In this document: positions 48,189 through 55,622 of the stretch, one piece after another | How the letters are laid out: every line of letters begins with the position of its first letter | Position numbering within the stretch: the first letter of the stretch is position 1 | DNA from: CAYPPS01 sp964412685 | GTDB lineage: Bacteria > Patescibacteriota > Microgenomatia > PFEM01 > CAYPPS01 | DNA length: 64,000 nt | Reading direction: 5' to 3' | Assembly: GCA_964412685.1 (NCBI GenBank) | Contig: CAYPPS010000002.1 | Coordinates: forward strand, 1 to 64,000 | Program-made: the position numbers and the translations under genes | Notes under the pieces: model-generated | The model's input: only the letters and a program-made list of their open reading frames with translations | Told to the model about the DNA's origin: nothing | Databases searched by the model: none

Positions 48189-48746
48189 ATGAATGCGTTT
48201 AAAAAAGGTTTTACTATGATTGAACTTTTGATTGTGATTGCCGTTTTGGGTATTTTAGCGGTGGCGGTTCTTTCGGCCATTAACCCAATTGAGCAAATCA
48301 ATCGAAGTAGAGACACTGGTACTCGTTCTGATTCTGAACAATTGATTGGAGCGGTTGATCGTTACTACACTGTCAATGGCTACTATCCTTGGCAAACTGG
48401 AGCGACTGATACTGATGACGTCAGTACCGCTTGGCAAGTTGTCGGTGATACTTGGGTAGATGACACTCCCGAAGTGGTTTTAACTAAGCTGTCCAGTGCT
48501 GGAACGGCAGAAATCAAACTATCGTTTGTAACTCGGATTACCGAGACTGATTACAATTCCCTTTACTCTTATAATAGAGGAACTCAGGGTGACAGCACTT
48601 ACGTTTGCTTTGCACCTCTCTCAGCTAATTTTAGCACCGAAGGAGCAAATCGTTGTGCCGCAACTTTGCCGGGTGATTTCCCCGCTTCCGCTTGTGGCAA
48701 CGTGACCGATTGTGGCGTGAGTGGAAACTGTGTTTGCTTGCCATAA
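48189..48746 (+). CDS. pilA: Type IV pilin-like protein (candidate major pilin)
   Basis: A prepilin of 185 residues with a short leader MNAFKKG, cleavage before Phe8 and a hydrophobic helix FTMIELLIVIAVLGILAVAV with the Glu5 required for assembly. The C-terminal globular part has four cysteines in ACGNVTDCGVSGNCVC. Position right after pilC and a strong terminator behind it suggest high separate expression, as for a major pilin. A good Shine-Dalgarno (AGGGAGGTGA, 48161-48170) lies 21 bases before the ATG, unusually far. Confidence 0.85.
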   Translation: MNAFKKGFTMIELLIVIAVLGILAVAVLSAINPIEQINRSRDTGTRSDSEQLIGAVDRYYTVNGYYPWQTGATDTDDVSTAWQVVGDTWVDDTPEVVLTKLSSAGTAEIKLSFVTRITETDYNSLYSYNRGTQGDSTYVCFAPLSANFSTEGANRCAATLPGDFPASACGNVTDCGVSGNCVCLP

Positions 48747-48749
48747 GGC

Positions 48750-48800
48750 AACCGAGTGATATATTCTTGATTTAAAGTATGGAAATATCACTCGGTTTTT
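48750..48800 (+). terminator. Intrinsic terminator after the first pilin
   Basis: AACCGAGTGATAT (48750-48762) pairs perfectly, 13 of 13, with ATATCACTCGGTT (48785-48797) around a 22-base loop, followed by a run of T ending at 48800. It lies just before the 100-N gap. An ATG at 48779 sits in the loop and should not be taken as the pilD start. Confidence 0.85.
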
Positions 48801-48804
48801 GGCT

Positions 48805-48904
48805 NNNNNNNNNNNNNNNNNNNNNNNNNNNNNNNNNNNNNNNNNNNNNNNNNNNNNNNNNNNNNNNNNNNNNNNNNNNNNNNNNNNNNNNNNNNNNNNN
48901 NNNN
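48805..48904. other. Assembly gap of 100 N inside pilD
   Basis: The gap removes the start of the prepilin peptidase gene; the standard 100-N length means the true size is unknown. The flanks show no shared sequence, unlike the gap at 22303. Confidence 0.9.
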
Positions 48905-49423
48905 ACTCTTGGTCTTTATCTTTTACTCATCGTTAACTATCAATTACCGATGACCAATTACTTGTTTTCTCTTTTAGTCAGTTACTGTTTATTGATCATT
49001 TTTGTTTCTGATTGGCGTTTTATGATTGTTCCTGACGAAGTCTTGATGGTTTTGGGAATAGCTGGTTTGATTTTTTTTGCTTTCTTCTCCCCTACTAGTT
49101 TGTCAACTAGATTTTTGACTGGTTTTTTAAGCAGCTTATTCTTTCTCCTCCTTTTTTTATCCACCAAAGGCAAAGGGATGGGTTTAGGTGATGTTAAGTT
49201 GGCTTTTTTAATTGGTTTTATTTTGTCTTTTCCGGCTTGTCTCTGGGCCTTTTTTATGGCTTTCTTGACGGGAGCTTTAGTGGGTGTCATACTGATATTA
49301 TTGAATGGAAAACACTTAAAAAGCCAGATTGCTTTTGGGCCTTTTTTGGTTTTTTGTACTTGGGTAGTGTTTTTGTGGCAAGATAAGATAAATAATTTCT
49401 TTCTGTCCATTTTATGGCCTTAA
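48905..49423 (+). CDS. pilD: Prepilin peptidase PilD, 5' end missing
   Basis: Membrane aspartate protease that cuts prepilin leaders. The 173 residues after the gap contain the two catalytic aspartates, in IFVSDWRFMIVPDEV and the GLGDVKLAF motif (GxGD type), plus six hydrophobic helices. The N-terminal methyltransferase part with its cysteine pairs is lost in the gap, if the gene had one. It sits between the first pilin and the other pilin genes, which it must process. Its end overlaps the next gene by ten bases. Confidence 0.88.
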   Translation, partial: TLGLYLLLIVNYQLPMTNYLFSLLVSYCLLIIFVSDWRFMIVPDEVLMVLGIAGLIFFAFFSPTSLSTRFLTGFLSSLFFLLLFLSTKGKGMGLGDVKLAFLIGFILSFPACLWAFFMAFLTGALVGVILILLNGKHLKSQIAFGPFLVFCTWVVFLWQDKINNFFLSILWP

Positions 49424-50349
49424 AAAAGAAAAAAGATTTACTAGAGAGAGGGTTGACTCTAATTGAAATTTTGATTAGTTTGTCAACAATTGCTATCTTG
49501 GTTTCAGTAATTTTCTTTTCCGCTTTCGAACAAGTCGCCAAAGGTAGAGACGCTCAGAGAAAAGCGGAGTTGGCCAAGCTTCAAAAAACCCTGGAAGATT
49601 ATTATAACGACAACAATTGTTACCCCGATGATCTTGCTTTTGGTGCCTTAAGTGGCCATGAATTAGAGGGTTATTTGAACGCCATTTACGCTGACCCTTT
49701 GAATAACAGTTCTTTTAATTATCTTTACACTTACGATACTACCGACAGTTGTCATCAATGGTATAAAATTTACAGTCGATTGGAAAAGGAAGCCGATGTG
49801 ATAATCGAGGATGTTGGCTGTGGTTCTGGTTGCGGACCGGACGATGGTTATAATTATTGGGTTTCCAGTCCTAATATTAGTAGCGCCGAAAGACAAGAAA
49901 ACGAGTATTGGGAGGTGCCGACCGGTGGCGAACCGACTAGCAGTCCAACTCCTGGCGGTGGCGAGCCGACTAGCAGTCCAACTCCGACCCCAACACCAAT
50001 CTTGATCGAAGAGCAAACTTGTCTTGCCGAAGGAGGTACCTGGCGCAGCTTTGGTGATAGTTGCGGCGACAGCTGTCGTTTAGTTAGCGATCCGGATACT
50101 CCTTGCATGGCGGTTCCTATCATGAGCTGTGATTGTGGGGCCAGCCAGTGTTGGGACGAAGCGACTCAGCAATGTGACGACAATAGTGCTTATGCGCCCT
50201 CCAATTGTTTTGCCATGGAAGGTTGCAGTAAAGCTTGCGCCAGCTCTCCCACTTTATGTGGCCAGTGTTGCAGTGGAACAAGCAAAGAATGTATTTTTTA
50301 TGAAGGCGAGCCGGTTTGTTGTTATACTGCTGCCTGCCCACTGGAGTAA
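49414..50349 (+). CDS. Pilin-like protein with Pro/Thr linker and cysteine-rich tip
   Basis: A 311-residue prepilin-like protein. A basic leader and the helix RGLTLIEILISLSTIAILVSV come first, then a pilin domain (DAQRKAELAKLQKTLEDYYNDNNCYPDD). A Pro/Ser/Thr linker follows with a 33-base tandem repeat (GGEPTSSPTPG), then about 115 residues containing 18 cysteines. That much cysteine, with a flexible linker, looks like a disulfide-locked module on the pilus tip, perhaps an adhesin. It is the only pilin of this size in the locus. The module matches no family I recognise. Confidence 0.75.
   Translation: MALKKKKDLLERGLTLIEILISLSTIAILVSVIFFSAFEQVAKGRDAQRKAELAKLQKTLEDYYNDNNCYPDDLAFGALSGHELEGYLNAIYADPLNNSSFNYLYTYDTTDSCHQWYKIYSRLEKEADVIIEDVGCGSGCGPDDGYNYWVSSPNISSAERQENEYWEVPTGGEPTSSPTPGGGEPTSSPTPTPTPILIEEQTCLAEGGTWRSFGDSCGDSCRLVSDPDTPCMAVPIMSCDCGASQCWDEATQQCDDNSAYAPSNCFAMEGCSKACASSPTLCGQCCSGTSKECIFYEGEPVCCYTAACPLE
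49924..49985 (+). repeat. 33-bp tandem repeat in the pilin linker
   Basis: Two near-identical 29-base cores (49924-49952 and 49957-49985, one A-to-G change) spaced by 33 bases encode a doubled GGEPTSSPTP linker. Such repeats can change copy number and so alter linker length. Confidence 0.85.
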
Positions 50350-50354
50350 GTAAA

Positions 50355-50840
50355 ATGTTTATAAACTCGAAATTCAAAGCCAATAAAAACCTCCACGCCG
50401 GGGGTGGAGGTTTTACTTTAATTGAATTGTTAATTGTGATTGTGATTTTAGGTTTGTTGATGGCCATAGGAATAGGAAGTTTCCAATCGTCACAAATAAA
50501 AGGTCGCGATGCCCGAAGAAAAAATGATTTGGCTCAAGTTCAACGAGCTCTGGAATTATATTTTAATGACTATAATCAATATCCGGACTCGAGTGATTTG
50601 CCTCTTTCCGGTGGTCCTTGGGAAGACGACAATGAAACTCTTTACCTGAAAGAATTCCCTCAAGACCCGCGTTTTGGTAATTACAATTATGTTTTGGGAG
50701 GAAGTGGTGCGTCTTATCAGCTCTATGCTAGACTGGAAAATGTCAGAGATCCGGCGATAGGCACTTATGCAGGGATCAGCTGTGGCGATGAAGATTGTAA
50801 TTATGGAGTGGCCAGCTCCAATGCCAATCCGGAAGACTAA
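50355..50840 (+). CDS. Pilin-like protein with hairpin over the leader
   Basis: A 161-residue prepilin; leader MFINSKFKANKNLHAGGGG, cleavage before Phe20, then FTLIELLIVIVILGLLMAIG with Glu5. The globular part has two cysteines near the end (ISCGDEDC). The start at ATG 50355 is chosen over longer frames. The DNA of the leader is almost identical to that of the next pilin gene and encodes an 11-pair RNA hairpin (50386-50414). Confidence 0.82.
   Translation: MFINSKFKANKNLHAGGGGFTLIELLIVIVILGLLMAIGIGSFQSSQIKGRDARRKNDLAQVQRALELYFNDYNQYPDSSDLPLSGGPWEDDNETLYLKEFPQDPRFGNYNYVLGGSGASYQLYARLENVRDPAIGTYAGISCGDEDCNYGVASSNANPED
50386..50414 (+). promoter_or_regulatory. Hairpin in the prepilin leader, copy 1
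   Basis: AAAACCTCCAC (50386-50396) pairs with GTGGAGGTTTT (50404-50414), 11 of 11, loop GCCGGGG. It lies inside the coding sequence and overlaps the leader-peptide cleavage region. It ends in TTTT like a terminator, and on the minus strand the T run is longer. Confidence 0.75.
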
Positions 50841-50851
50841 CAAATAGAAAA

Positions 50852-51349
50852 ATGTTTATAAACTCGAAATTAAAAACCAACAAAAACCTCCACGCCGGGG
50901 GTGGAGGTTTTACTCTGATTGAGTTGTTGGTGGTTATTTCCATTATTGGAGTGCTGGCAGCTTTGGTAGTGGTTAACTACAGTTCGGCACGGACACGAGC
51001 CAGAGATGTGACTCGTAAATCAGACTTTGCTCAAATTAAAAGGGCCCTCCGGCTCTATTACAATGACAACAACGCTTATCCAGATGACATTATTTTTGAT
51101 ACTGCTTGGGCAGATGGAGATATGACTTATATGAGATTAATTCCCGAAGACCCTCTAGAAGGAGCCAGTTATGAATATTTTGCTGGCCTGGCCGCCTGTT
51201 CCGAAGGAATTAATGATTTTCGCCTCGTGGCTATTTTGGAGAATAAGTCAGATGCTGAGGCGGTCCAATCCCAGCGTCGTTGTGGTACGGATTGCGGCTA
51301 TGATTCTGATAATTACGACGACGATCAATATGTAGTTTGTGCTGATTAA
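50852..51349 (+). CDS. Pilin-like protein with hairpin over the leader, second copy
   Basis: A 165-residue prepilin; leader MFINSKLKTNKNLHAGGGG, cleavage before Phe20, helix FTLIELLVVISIIGVLAALV with Glu5. The globular part has an acidic C-terminus (YDSDNYDDDQYVVCAD) and three other cysteines. It begins 11 bases after the previous pilin stop, with an almost identical first 60 bases, so the two genes arose from a local duplication or share a conserved leader. Confidence 0.82.
   Translation: MFINSKLKTNKNLHAGGGGFTLIELLVVISIIGVLAALVVVNYSSARTRARDVTRKSDFAQIKRALRLYYNDNNAYPDDIIFDTAWADGDMTYMRLIPEDPLEGASYEYFAGLAACSEGINDFRLVAILENKSDAEAVQSQRRCGTDCGYDSDNYDDDQYVVCAD
50883..50911 (+). promoter_or_regulatory. 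Hairpin in the prepilin leader, copy 2
   Basis: Same 11-pair hairpin as at 50386-50414: AAAACCTCCAC (50883-50893) with GTGGAGGTTTT (50901-50911), loop GCCGGGG, in the same position of the next pilin gene. Sequence outside the hairpin has begun to differ while the stem is unchanged. Confidence 0.75.
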
Positions 51350-51367
51350 TAAAAAAAGGAGGTGAAT

Positions 51368-51847
51368 ATGAAGGAAATTCTAAATTCTAAATCTGGAATC
51401 CAAAACAAAAAGTTCGATGCTTGTCGGTTGGGATTCACTCTAATTGAGTTACTGGTGGTTATTTCCATCATTGGTATTTTGGCCTCATTGACGTTGGTCA
51501 GTTTTTCTGGTTCGCAAAAACAAACTCGAGATACCGAGAGAAGAAGTGACTTGAGTCAGTATCGTAACGCTTTAGAAAACTATGCCGCTTCTAACGACGG
51601 GCTTTATCCTGTGGTGGCGGTAGTGAGCGATATCACCAGTGTTTGCAATGGGACCGATGGTGCCCTGGATGATTATTTGGCTAGTTGTCCGGCTGATCCC
51701 AGCGGAACCGTTCAGTACCAGTTTTTATCTAGCAGTACCGCTTATACCATCTGGGCAGACTTGGAGACGTCTGATTATTGGGTTGTTTGCTCTAACGGCA
51801 AATCGGGAGCCAGCGTGACGGCACCGACGGTGGGGTGTAATATCTAA
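51368..51847 (+). CDS. Pilin-like protein, 159 residues
   Basis: A prepilin with a 25-residue leader (MKEILNSKSGIQNKKFDACRLG), cleavage before Phe and FTLIELLVVISIIGILASLT. The globular domain includes two pairs of Cys (VCNGTDG...SCPADP and VVCSNG...VGCNI). The start at ATG 51368 is supported by a full-length Shine-Dalgarno (AAAGGAGGTGA). The next gene begins directly after its stop. Confidence 0.82.
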   Translation: MKEILNSKSGIQNKKFDACRLGFTLIELLVVISIIGILASLTLVSFSGSQKQTRDTERRSDLSQYRNALENYAASNDGLYPVVAVVSDITSVCNGTDGALDDYLASCPADPSGTVQYQFLSSSTAYTIWADLETSDYWVVCSNGKSGASVTAPTVGCNI

Positions 51848-52231
51848 ATGAAAAACAAAAAGGGCTTTACCTTAGTTGAGCTTTTGGTGGCGATGACTAT
51901 TTTTGCCGTGATTAGTTCAATTGCTTTAGTTTCTTTTCGCAGTTCTCGCATTTCCGGTCGAGATAGCAAAAGAAAAGTTGATTTGGAGCAAATCAGAAGT
52001 GCTTTGGAAATGTATCGGGCTGATAGCGGTAGTTATCCTAATGCGTTATCTGATTTGTCTGGTTATCTGTCGGTACCAACAGACCCCTTAGTCGGTAGCG
52101 GCAGAGTTTATTATTATTCTTCTGGAGGTCAAACTTACACTCTTTGTGCTGCCCTAGAAGGAGAAACTACTAGTGCTCTTTGTGGTGGCAGTTGCGGTGA
52201 AACTTGCAGTTACAAGGTAGTAAATCCTTAG
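51848..52231 (+). CDS. Pilin-like protein, 127 residues
   Basis: Minimal leader MKNKKG, cleavage before Phe7, helix FTLVELLVAMTIFAVISSIAL with Glu5, then a short globular part. It starts at the base after the previous stop. The C-terminal cysteines (ALCGGSCGETC) are closely spaced, so a small disulfide knot is likely. Similar in size to minor pseudopilins. Confidence 0.82.
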   Translation: MKNKKGFTLVELLVAMTIFAVISSIALVSFRSSRISGRDSKRKVDLEQIRSALEMYRADSGSYPNALSDLSGYLSVPTDPLVGSGRVYYYSSGGQTYTLCAALEGETTSALCGGSCGETCSYKVVNP

Positions 52232-52236
52232 AAGAA

Positions 52237-52731
52237 ATGAAAGGTTTTGTTTTTGCAGGAAAGAAGCTTCGAAGAGGGTTCACTTTAATTGAAATGGTGG
52301 TGGCTCTTTCAATCACGACCATTGTTTTTGGGTTAGGATTGGTGACCTATCAAAATTTCTCTAAAAAGCAGACCGTCGAACAGGCCGCCCTCAACTTAAA
52401 AGCGGACTTGCATTTGACCAAAGACAAAGCTTTGAGCGGCCAGAAACCAACCGGTTGGTGTTTCGGGCCAGGAGAGACTCTATCGGGCTGGAGATTGGAT
52501 TTAACGACCTCTGGTTATGAAATTTTACCGGTTTGTTCCGGTGGCTCATCTCCTAACGGAGTTGTTATTAAAACAATTTCTTTTCCGACTGGAGTTACCA
52601 GTAACGTTACAGATCAAATACTTTTTAAAGTTTTGAGCCAAGGAGTAAATAGCGGATACACAATTGTTCTCAGTGATGTTTCGGGGAACAGTCAAACGAT
52701 CAGTATTAATAACAGCGGCTTGATTAATTAA
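52237..52731 (+). CDS. Pseudopilin, GspH/FimT-like, 164 residues
   Basis: Leader of about 12 residues (MKGFVFAGKKLRRG), cleavage before Phe, helix FTLIEMVVALSITTIVFGLGL with Glu5. The following VEQAALNLKADLHLTKDKALSGQKPTG segment and a beta-rich C-terminal half are typical of GspH/FimT-type minor pseudopilins. The start at ATG 52237 is five bases after the previous stop; longer frames overlap the previous gene. Confidence 0.8.
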   Translation: MKGFVFAGKKLRRGFTLIEMVVALSITTIVFGLGLVTYQNFSKKQTVEQAALNLKADLHLTKDKALSGQKPTGWCFGPGETLSGWRLDLTTSGYEILPVCSGGSSPNGVVIKTISFPTGVTSNVTDQILFKVLSQGVNSGYTIVLSDVSGNSQTISINNSGLIN

Positions 52732-53124
52732 ATGAAAAGAAAAAAGAACCAGACGGGACAATTACTGATCGAAGTTTTGATTGCTTTTACCGTAATTGTT
52801 TTAGCGGTGGTAGGATTGGTTTCAGCTACAGTTTCCTCGATTAGTTCGACCGATTTTGCTAAAAGACAAAGTTATATGACTTCTCAAACTCAAGAAGCGA
52901 TAGAAGCAATTCGGAATGACTACTATTCGCAGAATTGGAGTGATTTTCAGGCCAATTGTGAATCTATTGGGAATTTAAAACTAACTGATTTGCCAAGTGA
53001 CTATACTGCGGCGGTTGGCTGTACTAACGAAGGAGCTGGTTTAGCCGTTATAGTAACGGTTTCTTGGACCAAAGGAAGTCAAACCCACGAATCAGTTTTA
53101 GAAGATTTTTTTGCTCCGAAATGA
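52732..53124 (+). CDS. Pseudopilin, GspI/PilV-like, 130 residues
   Basis: Leader MKRKKNQTG, then QLLIEVLIAFTVIVLAVVG: a Gln at position +1 in place of Phe, which is tolerated by prepilin peptidases, and Glu at +5. The QTQEAIEAIRNDYYS pattern after the helix is like GspI/PilV minor pilins. It starts at the base after the previous stop and overlaps the next gene by four bases (ATGA). Confidence 0.8.
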   Translation: MKRKKNQTGQLLIEVLIAFTVIVLAVVGLVSATVSSISSTDFAKRQSYMTSQTQEAIEAIRNDYYSQNWSDFQANCESIGNLKLTDLPSDYTAAVGCTNEGAGLAVIVTVSWTKGSQTHESVLEDFFAPK

Positions 53125-53684
53125 AACTCATGTCCAACCACATGCGACGTAGAGGATTTACCGTGATTGAAGTGTTAGTCGCTGTTGGTTTATTAATTAC
53201 GATTGCCACTCTTTCTTCTACCCTTTTTATGACTGTTTTAAAAAATGCCAGCAAGACGGAAGTTGATCAGGTGGTTAAACAAGAGGGCGATTACGCTCTT
53301 CTGGTCATGTCGCGAATGATTCGTAACGCTCGCGAAGTGATTGAAGATGCCACTTACGTTTGCGCTGGACTCGGTTCTCAAAATGAAATTGCCATCAAAA
53401 ATCCGGATGAAGGGATAACGGTTTTCTCTTGTCAGACCGATTATTTGGCTTCCAGCAGTGGTAGATTAGTTAACGGTAGTGTGGTCATCGATAGCACTGA
53501 TCGTTTGACTTCTAGCCGGGCGCAAGTGTCAGGTTGTGCTTCTGTTTTTACTTGTTTTCCGGGAACCGAATTTGAGCCGGATCAAGTTACCATCGATTTT
53601 TCCATGGAGGATATGAGTTCTGGCAGGAGAGAAGAACAGACGGAGTTAGATTTTGCCACTAACGTGACGGTGCGGAACTTTTAA
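53121..53684 (+). CDS. Pseudopilin, GspJ/PilW-like, 187 residues
   Basis: Leader MKLMSNHMRRRG, cleavage before Phe, helix FTVIEVLVAVGLLITIATLSS with Glu5, then VVKQEGDYALLVMSRMIRNAREV, the pattern of GspJ/PilW minor pilins. The start at ATG 53121 is set by the overlap with the previous stop; ATG 53130 is also possible. It ends about 60 bases before the next gene, which has its own promoter. Confidence 0.8.
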   Translation: MKLMSNHMRRRGFTVIEVLVAVGLLITIATLSSTLFMTVLKNASKTEVDQVVKQEGDYALLVMSRMIRNAREVIEDATYVCAGLGSQNEIAIKNPDEGITVFSCQTDYLASSSGRLVNGSVVIDSTDRLTSSRAQVSGCASVFTCFPGTEFEPDQVTIDFSMEDMSSGRREEQTELDFATNVTVRNF

Positions 53685-53706
53685 TTTTGGACTTTGCGAG
53701 GCAGAA

Positions 53707-53736
53707 TTGACTTTAAAAGTTTGTTTCTGCTACGAT
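53707..53736 (+). promoter_or_regulatory. Promoter of the PilX-like gene
   Basis: TTGACT (53707-53712), 18-base spacer, TACGAT (53731-53736), nine bases before the GTG start at 53746. Confidence 0.45.
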
Positions 53737-53745
53737 TAGTTCAAA

Positions 53746-54585
53746 GTGAAAAAGAGACAACGTGGTCAAGCCATTTTGATTGTCGTTTTGGTGATGGCGA
53801 TTGCTTTGACCATTGGTTTAGCAATTATTTCTCGATCAATTACTGACGTTCGTGTTTCTCGTCAGGAAGAAGAATCGGCTCGAGCCTTTTCTGCAGCTGA
53901 AGCCGGGATTGAAAAAACAGTTGCCCTAGGACTCTCTAGCGGTACTTTTACTTTGAATGGTCAAGAGGTTAATTATAACGTTGTTTCCTCTGGAATAGGC
54001 GGCAGTGGAGTGACTGAAATTCTCTTTTCAGAGCAATTAAAATCAGGTGAAGTTCAGTCGGTTTGGTTAGTTAATCATGATGCCGATGGCGATTTGGATC
54101 CCAGTTCTTACTATCAAGGAGCAACCATCAATTTTTATTGGGGCAACGAAAGTACGGCTGATGACGAAGTAACGACTCCGGCCTTGGAAGCGACTTTGGT
54201 TTATCAAGAAAGTGGCTCTTTTAAAATTAAAAGAGCGGTTTTTGATCCGAGTACCGCAAGCAGAAAAGGCAGTAATAATTTTTCTGACGCTGGCGCCGGA
54301 GCGACGATTGGTTCAGAAGTTCTTGCTTTTGGAGCAAGTTTGGACGTAGCTGGTATTCCCTATCTTCTTCGATTGAAATTGCTTTATAATGAGTCAGAGG
54401 CTCACTATGTGGCCGTTAGCTCGCCTGCTTCAGAATCTTTGCCGTCTCAAGGGACTTGCTACCAGTCTTCAGCCACGGTTGTTGGAAGTGATATCTCTCG
54501 CAAAATTGAACAATGTCGTTTTTATGATGTTCCTCCAGCTCTTTTTGATTACGTTCTGTACAGTGGCCAGGGATTAACTAAATAA
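53746..54585 (+). CDS. Pilus assembly protein, GspK/PilX-like
   Basis: A 279-residue protein starting with GTG. Leader KKRQRG, then QAILIVVLVMAIALTIGLAI without the conserved Glu at +5, as is usual for GspK/PilX, the minor pilins that cap or start the fibre. The EESARAFSAAEAGIEKTVALG block is a PilX hallmark. Two cysteines (CYQSSATVV...EQCRF) lie near the C-terminus. It has its own promoter and is followed by pilM. Confidence 0.75.
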   Translation: MKKRQRGQAILIVVLVMAIALTIGLAIISRSITDVRVSRQEEESARAFSAAEAGIEKTVALGLSSGTFTLNGQEVNYNVVSSGIGGSGVTEILFSEQLKSGEVQSVWLVNHDADGDLDPSSYYQGATINFYWGNESTADDEVTTPALEATLVYQESGSFKIKRAVFDPSTASRKGSNNFSDAGAGATIGSEVLAFGASLDVAGIPYLLRLKLLYNESEAHYVAVSSPASESLPSQGTCYQSSATVVGSDISRKIEQCRFYDVPPALFDYVLYSGQGLTK

Positions 54586-54600
54586 TTATCAAAACTGCCT

Positions 54601-55620
54601 ATGGATTTTTTTGGCTTAGATATTGGTTCTCACTATTTAAAAGCGGTTGAATTAAAAAAAGCCGGTGATAAATATGACCTGCGTGCAGCGGGGACAACCG
54701 CCTCTACGGGTAAGGGTGTTTTTTCTGATGCTGAAAATGACCTGACCGTCCTCGCGCAGAAAATTAAAAAGTTAATTGATGAACTGAAAATCGGGACTAA
54801 AAATGTTGCCGTTGCTTTGCCTGAAGATCAAGTTTTTACTCGATTGATTAGTTTACCTAAGCTTTCTTCTCAAGAGCTGGAATCGGCCTTAAATTGGGAA
54901 GCTGAGCAGTACGTTCCCCTACCCTTAAGCGAAATCACTTTATCACACCAGATTGTCGGCCAAACTTCATTGCAGGGCAAGGAAAAACTAGAAGTTCTCC
55001 TGGTCGCTTCTCCCAATCGATTGATTGACAAGACAGTTCAGATTTTACGATCCAGCGGACTTAATCCGATCAGTTTGGAAACAGAAATTTTGTCTATGTC
55101 TAGGAGTTTAGTTGGTGCTTCCAAGGAAACAACTTTGTTGGTTGATTTAGGAGCGAAAGCGAGTGATTTGGCGATTGTTGAAAATAGTCAAGTTATCTTT
55201 ACTCGTTCTATCGCTACAGCGGGCGAAGCTCTAACCAGGGCGATTTCTACTGGTTTGGGATTGGAAACATCTCGATCGGAAGAATACAAAAAAGCATATG
55301 GAGCCAACCCGGAACGATTAGAAGGCAAAGTCTTGAAGGCAATTGAGCCGGTTTTGGAAGCCATTGCCAAGGAAATTAGCGCTGCAATTCAGTTCTATGT
55401 TAGTCAAAAAGAACAACGAGTGGTTAAAAGGATTCTGTTGACTGGTGGGAGCGCCATGGTTCCCAATTTGACTTATTGGATGACTAAAAAAGTGGGCTTG
55501 GAAGTTCAAATTGGCAATCCTTTTATTCAAGTGAACCAATCGGAATTACTTGGTAAATTATCCAAAGAAACATATTGTTTCTATTCAGTTGCCGCCGGTT
55601 TGGCAATGAAGGAGGCTTAA
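54601..55620 (+). CDS. pilM: Type IV pilus assembly protein PilM
   Basis: Actin-like cytoplasmic ATPase that joins the pilus motor to PilN. At 339 residues it shows DFFGLDIGSHYLKAVEL at the start, the KLSSQELESALNWEAEQYVPLP block, the nucleotide-site LLVDLGAKASDLAIVENSQVIFTRSIATAGEALT and the LTGGSAMVPNL motif near the end. It is 15 bases after the PilX-like gene and runs into pilN. Confidence 0.93.
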   Translation: MDFFGLDIGSHYLKAVELKKAGDKYDLRAAGTTASTGKGVFSDAENDLTVLAQKIKKLIDELKIGTKNVAVALPEDQVFTRLISLPKLSSQELESALNWEAEQYVPLPLSEITLSHQIVGQTSLQGKEKLEVLLVASPNRLIDKTVQILRSSGLNPISLETEILSMSRSLVGASKETTLLVDLGAKASDLAIVENSQVIFTRSIATAGEALTRAISTGLGLETSRSEEYKKAYGANPERLEGKVLKAIEPVLEAIAKEISAAIQFYVSQKEQRVVKRILLTGGSAMVPNLTYWMTKKVGLEVQIGNPFIQVNQSELLGKLSKETYCFYSVAAGLAMKEA

Positions 55621-55622
55621 TT

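Noticed and set aside
48779..48804. ATG 48779 as the start of the prepilin peptidase.
   Set aside because: It lies in the loop of a 13-pair terminator, and the frame only continues through the N run by assumption.
50386..50911. The two identical hairpins as a CRISPR-like or REP repeat array.
   Set aside because: Only two copies, each inside a pilin reading frame at the same codon position; no spacer array or cas genes.
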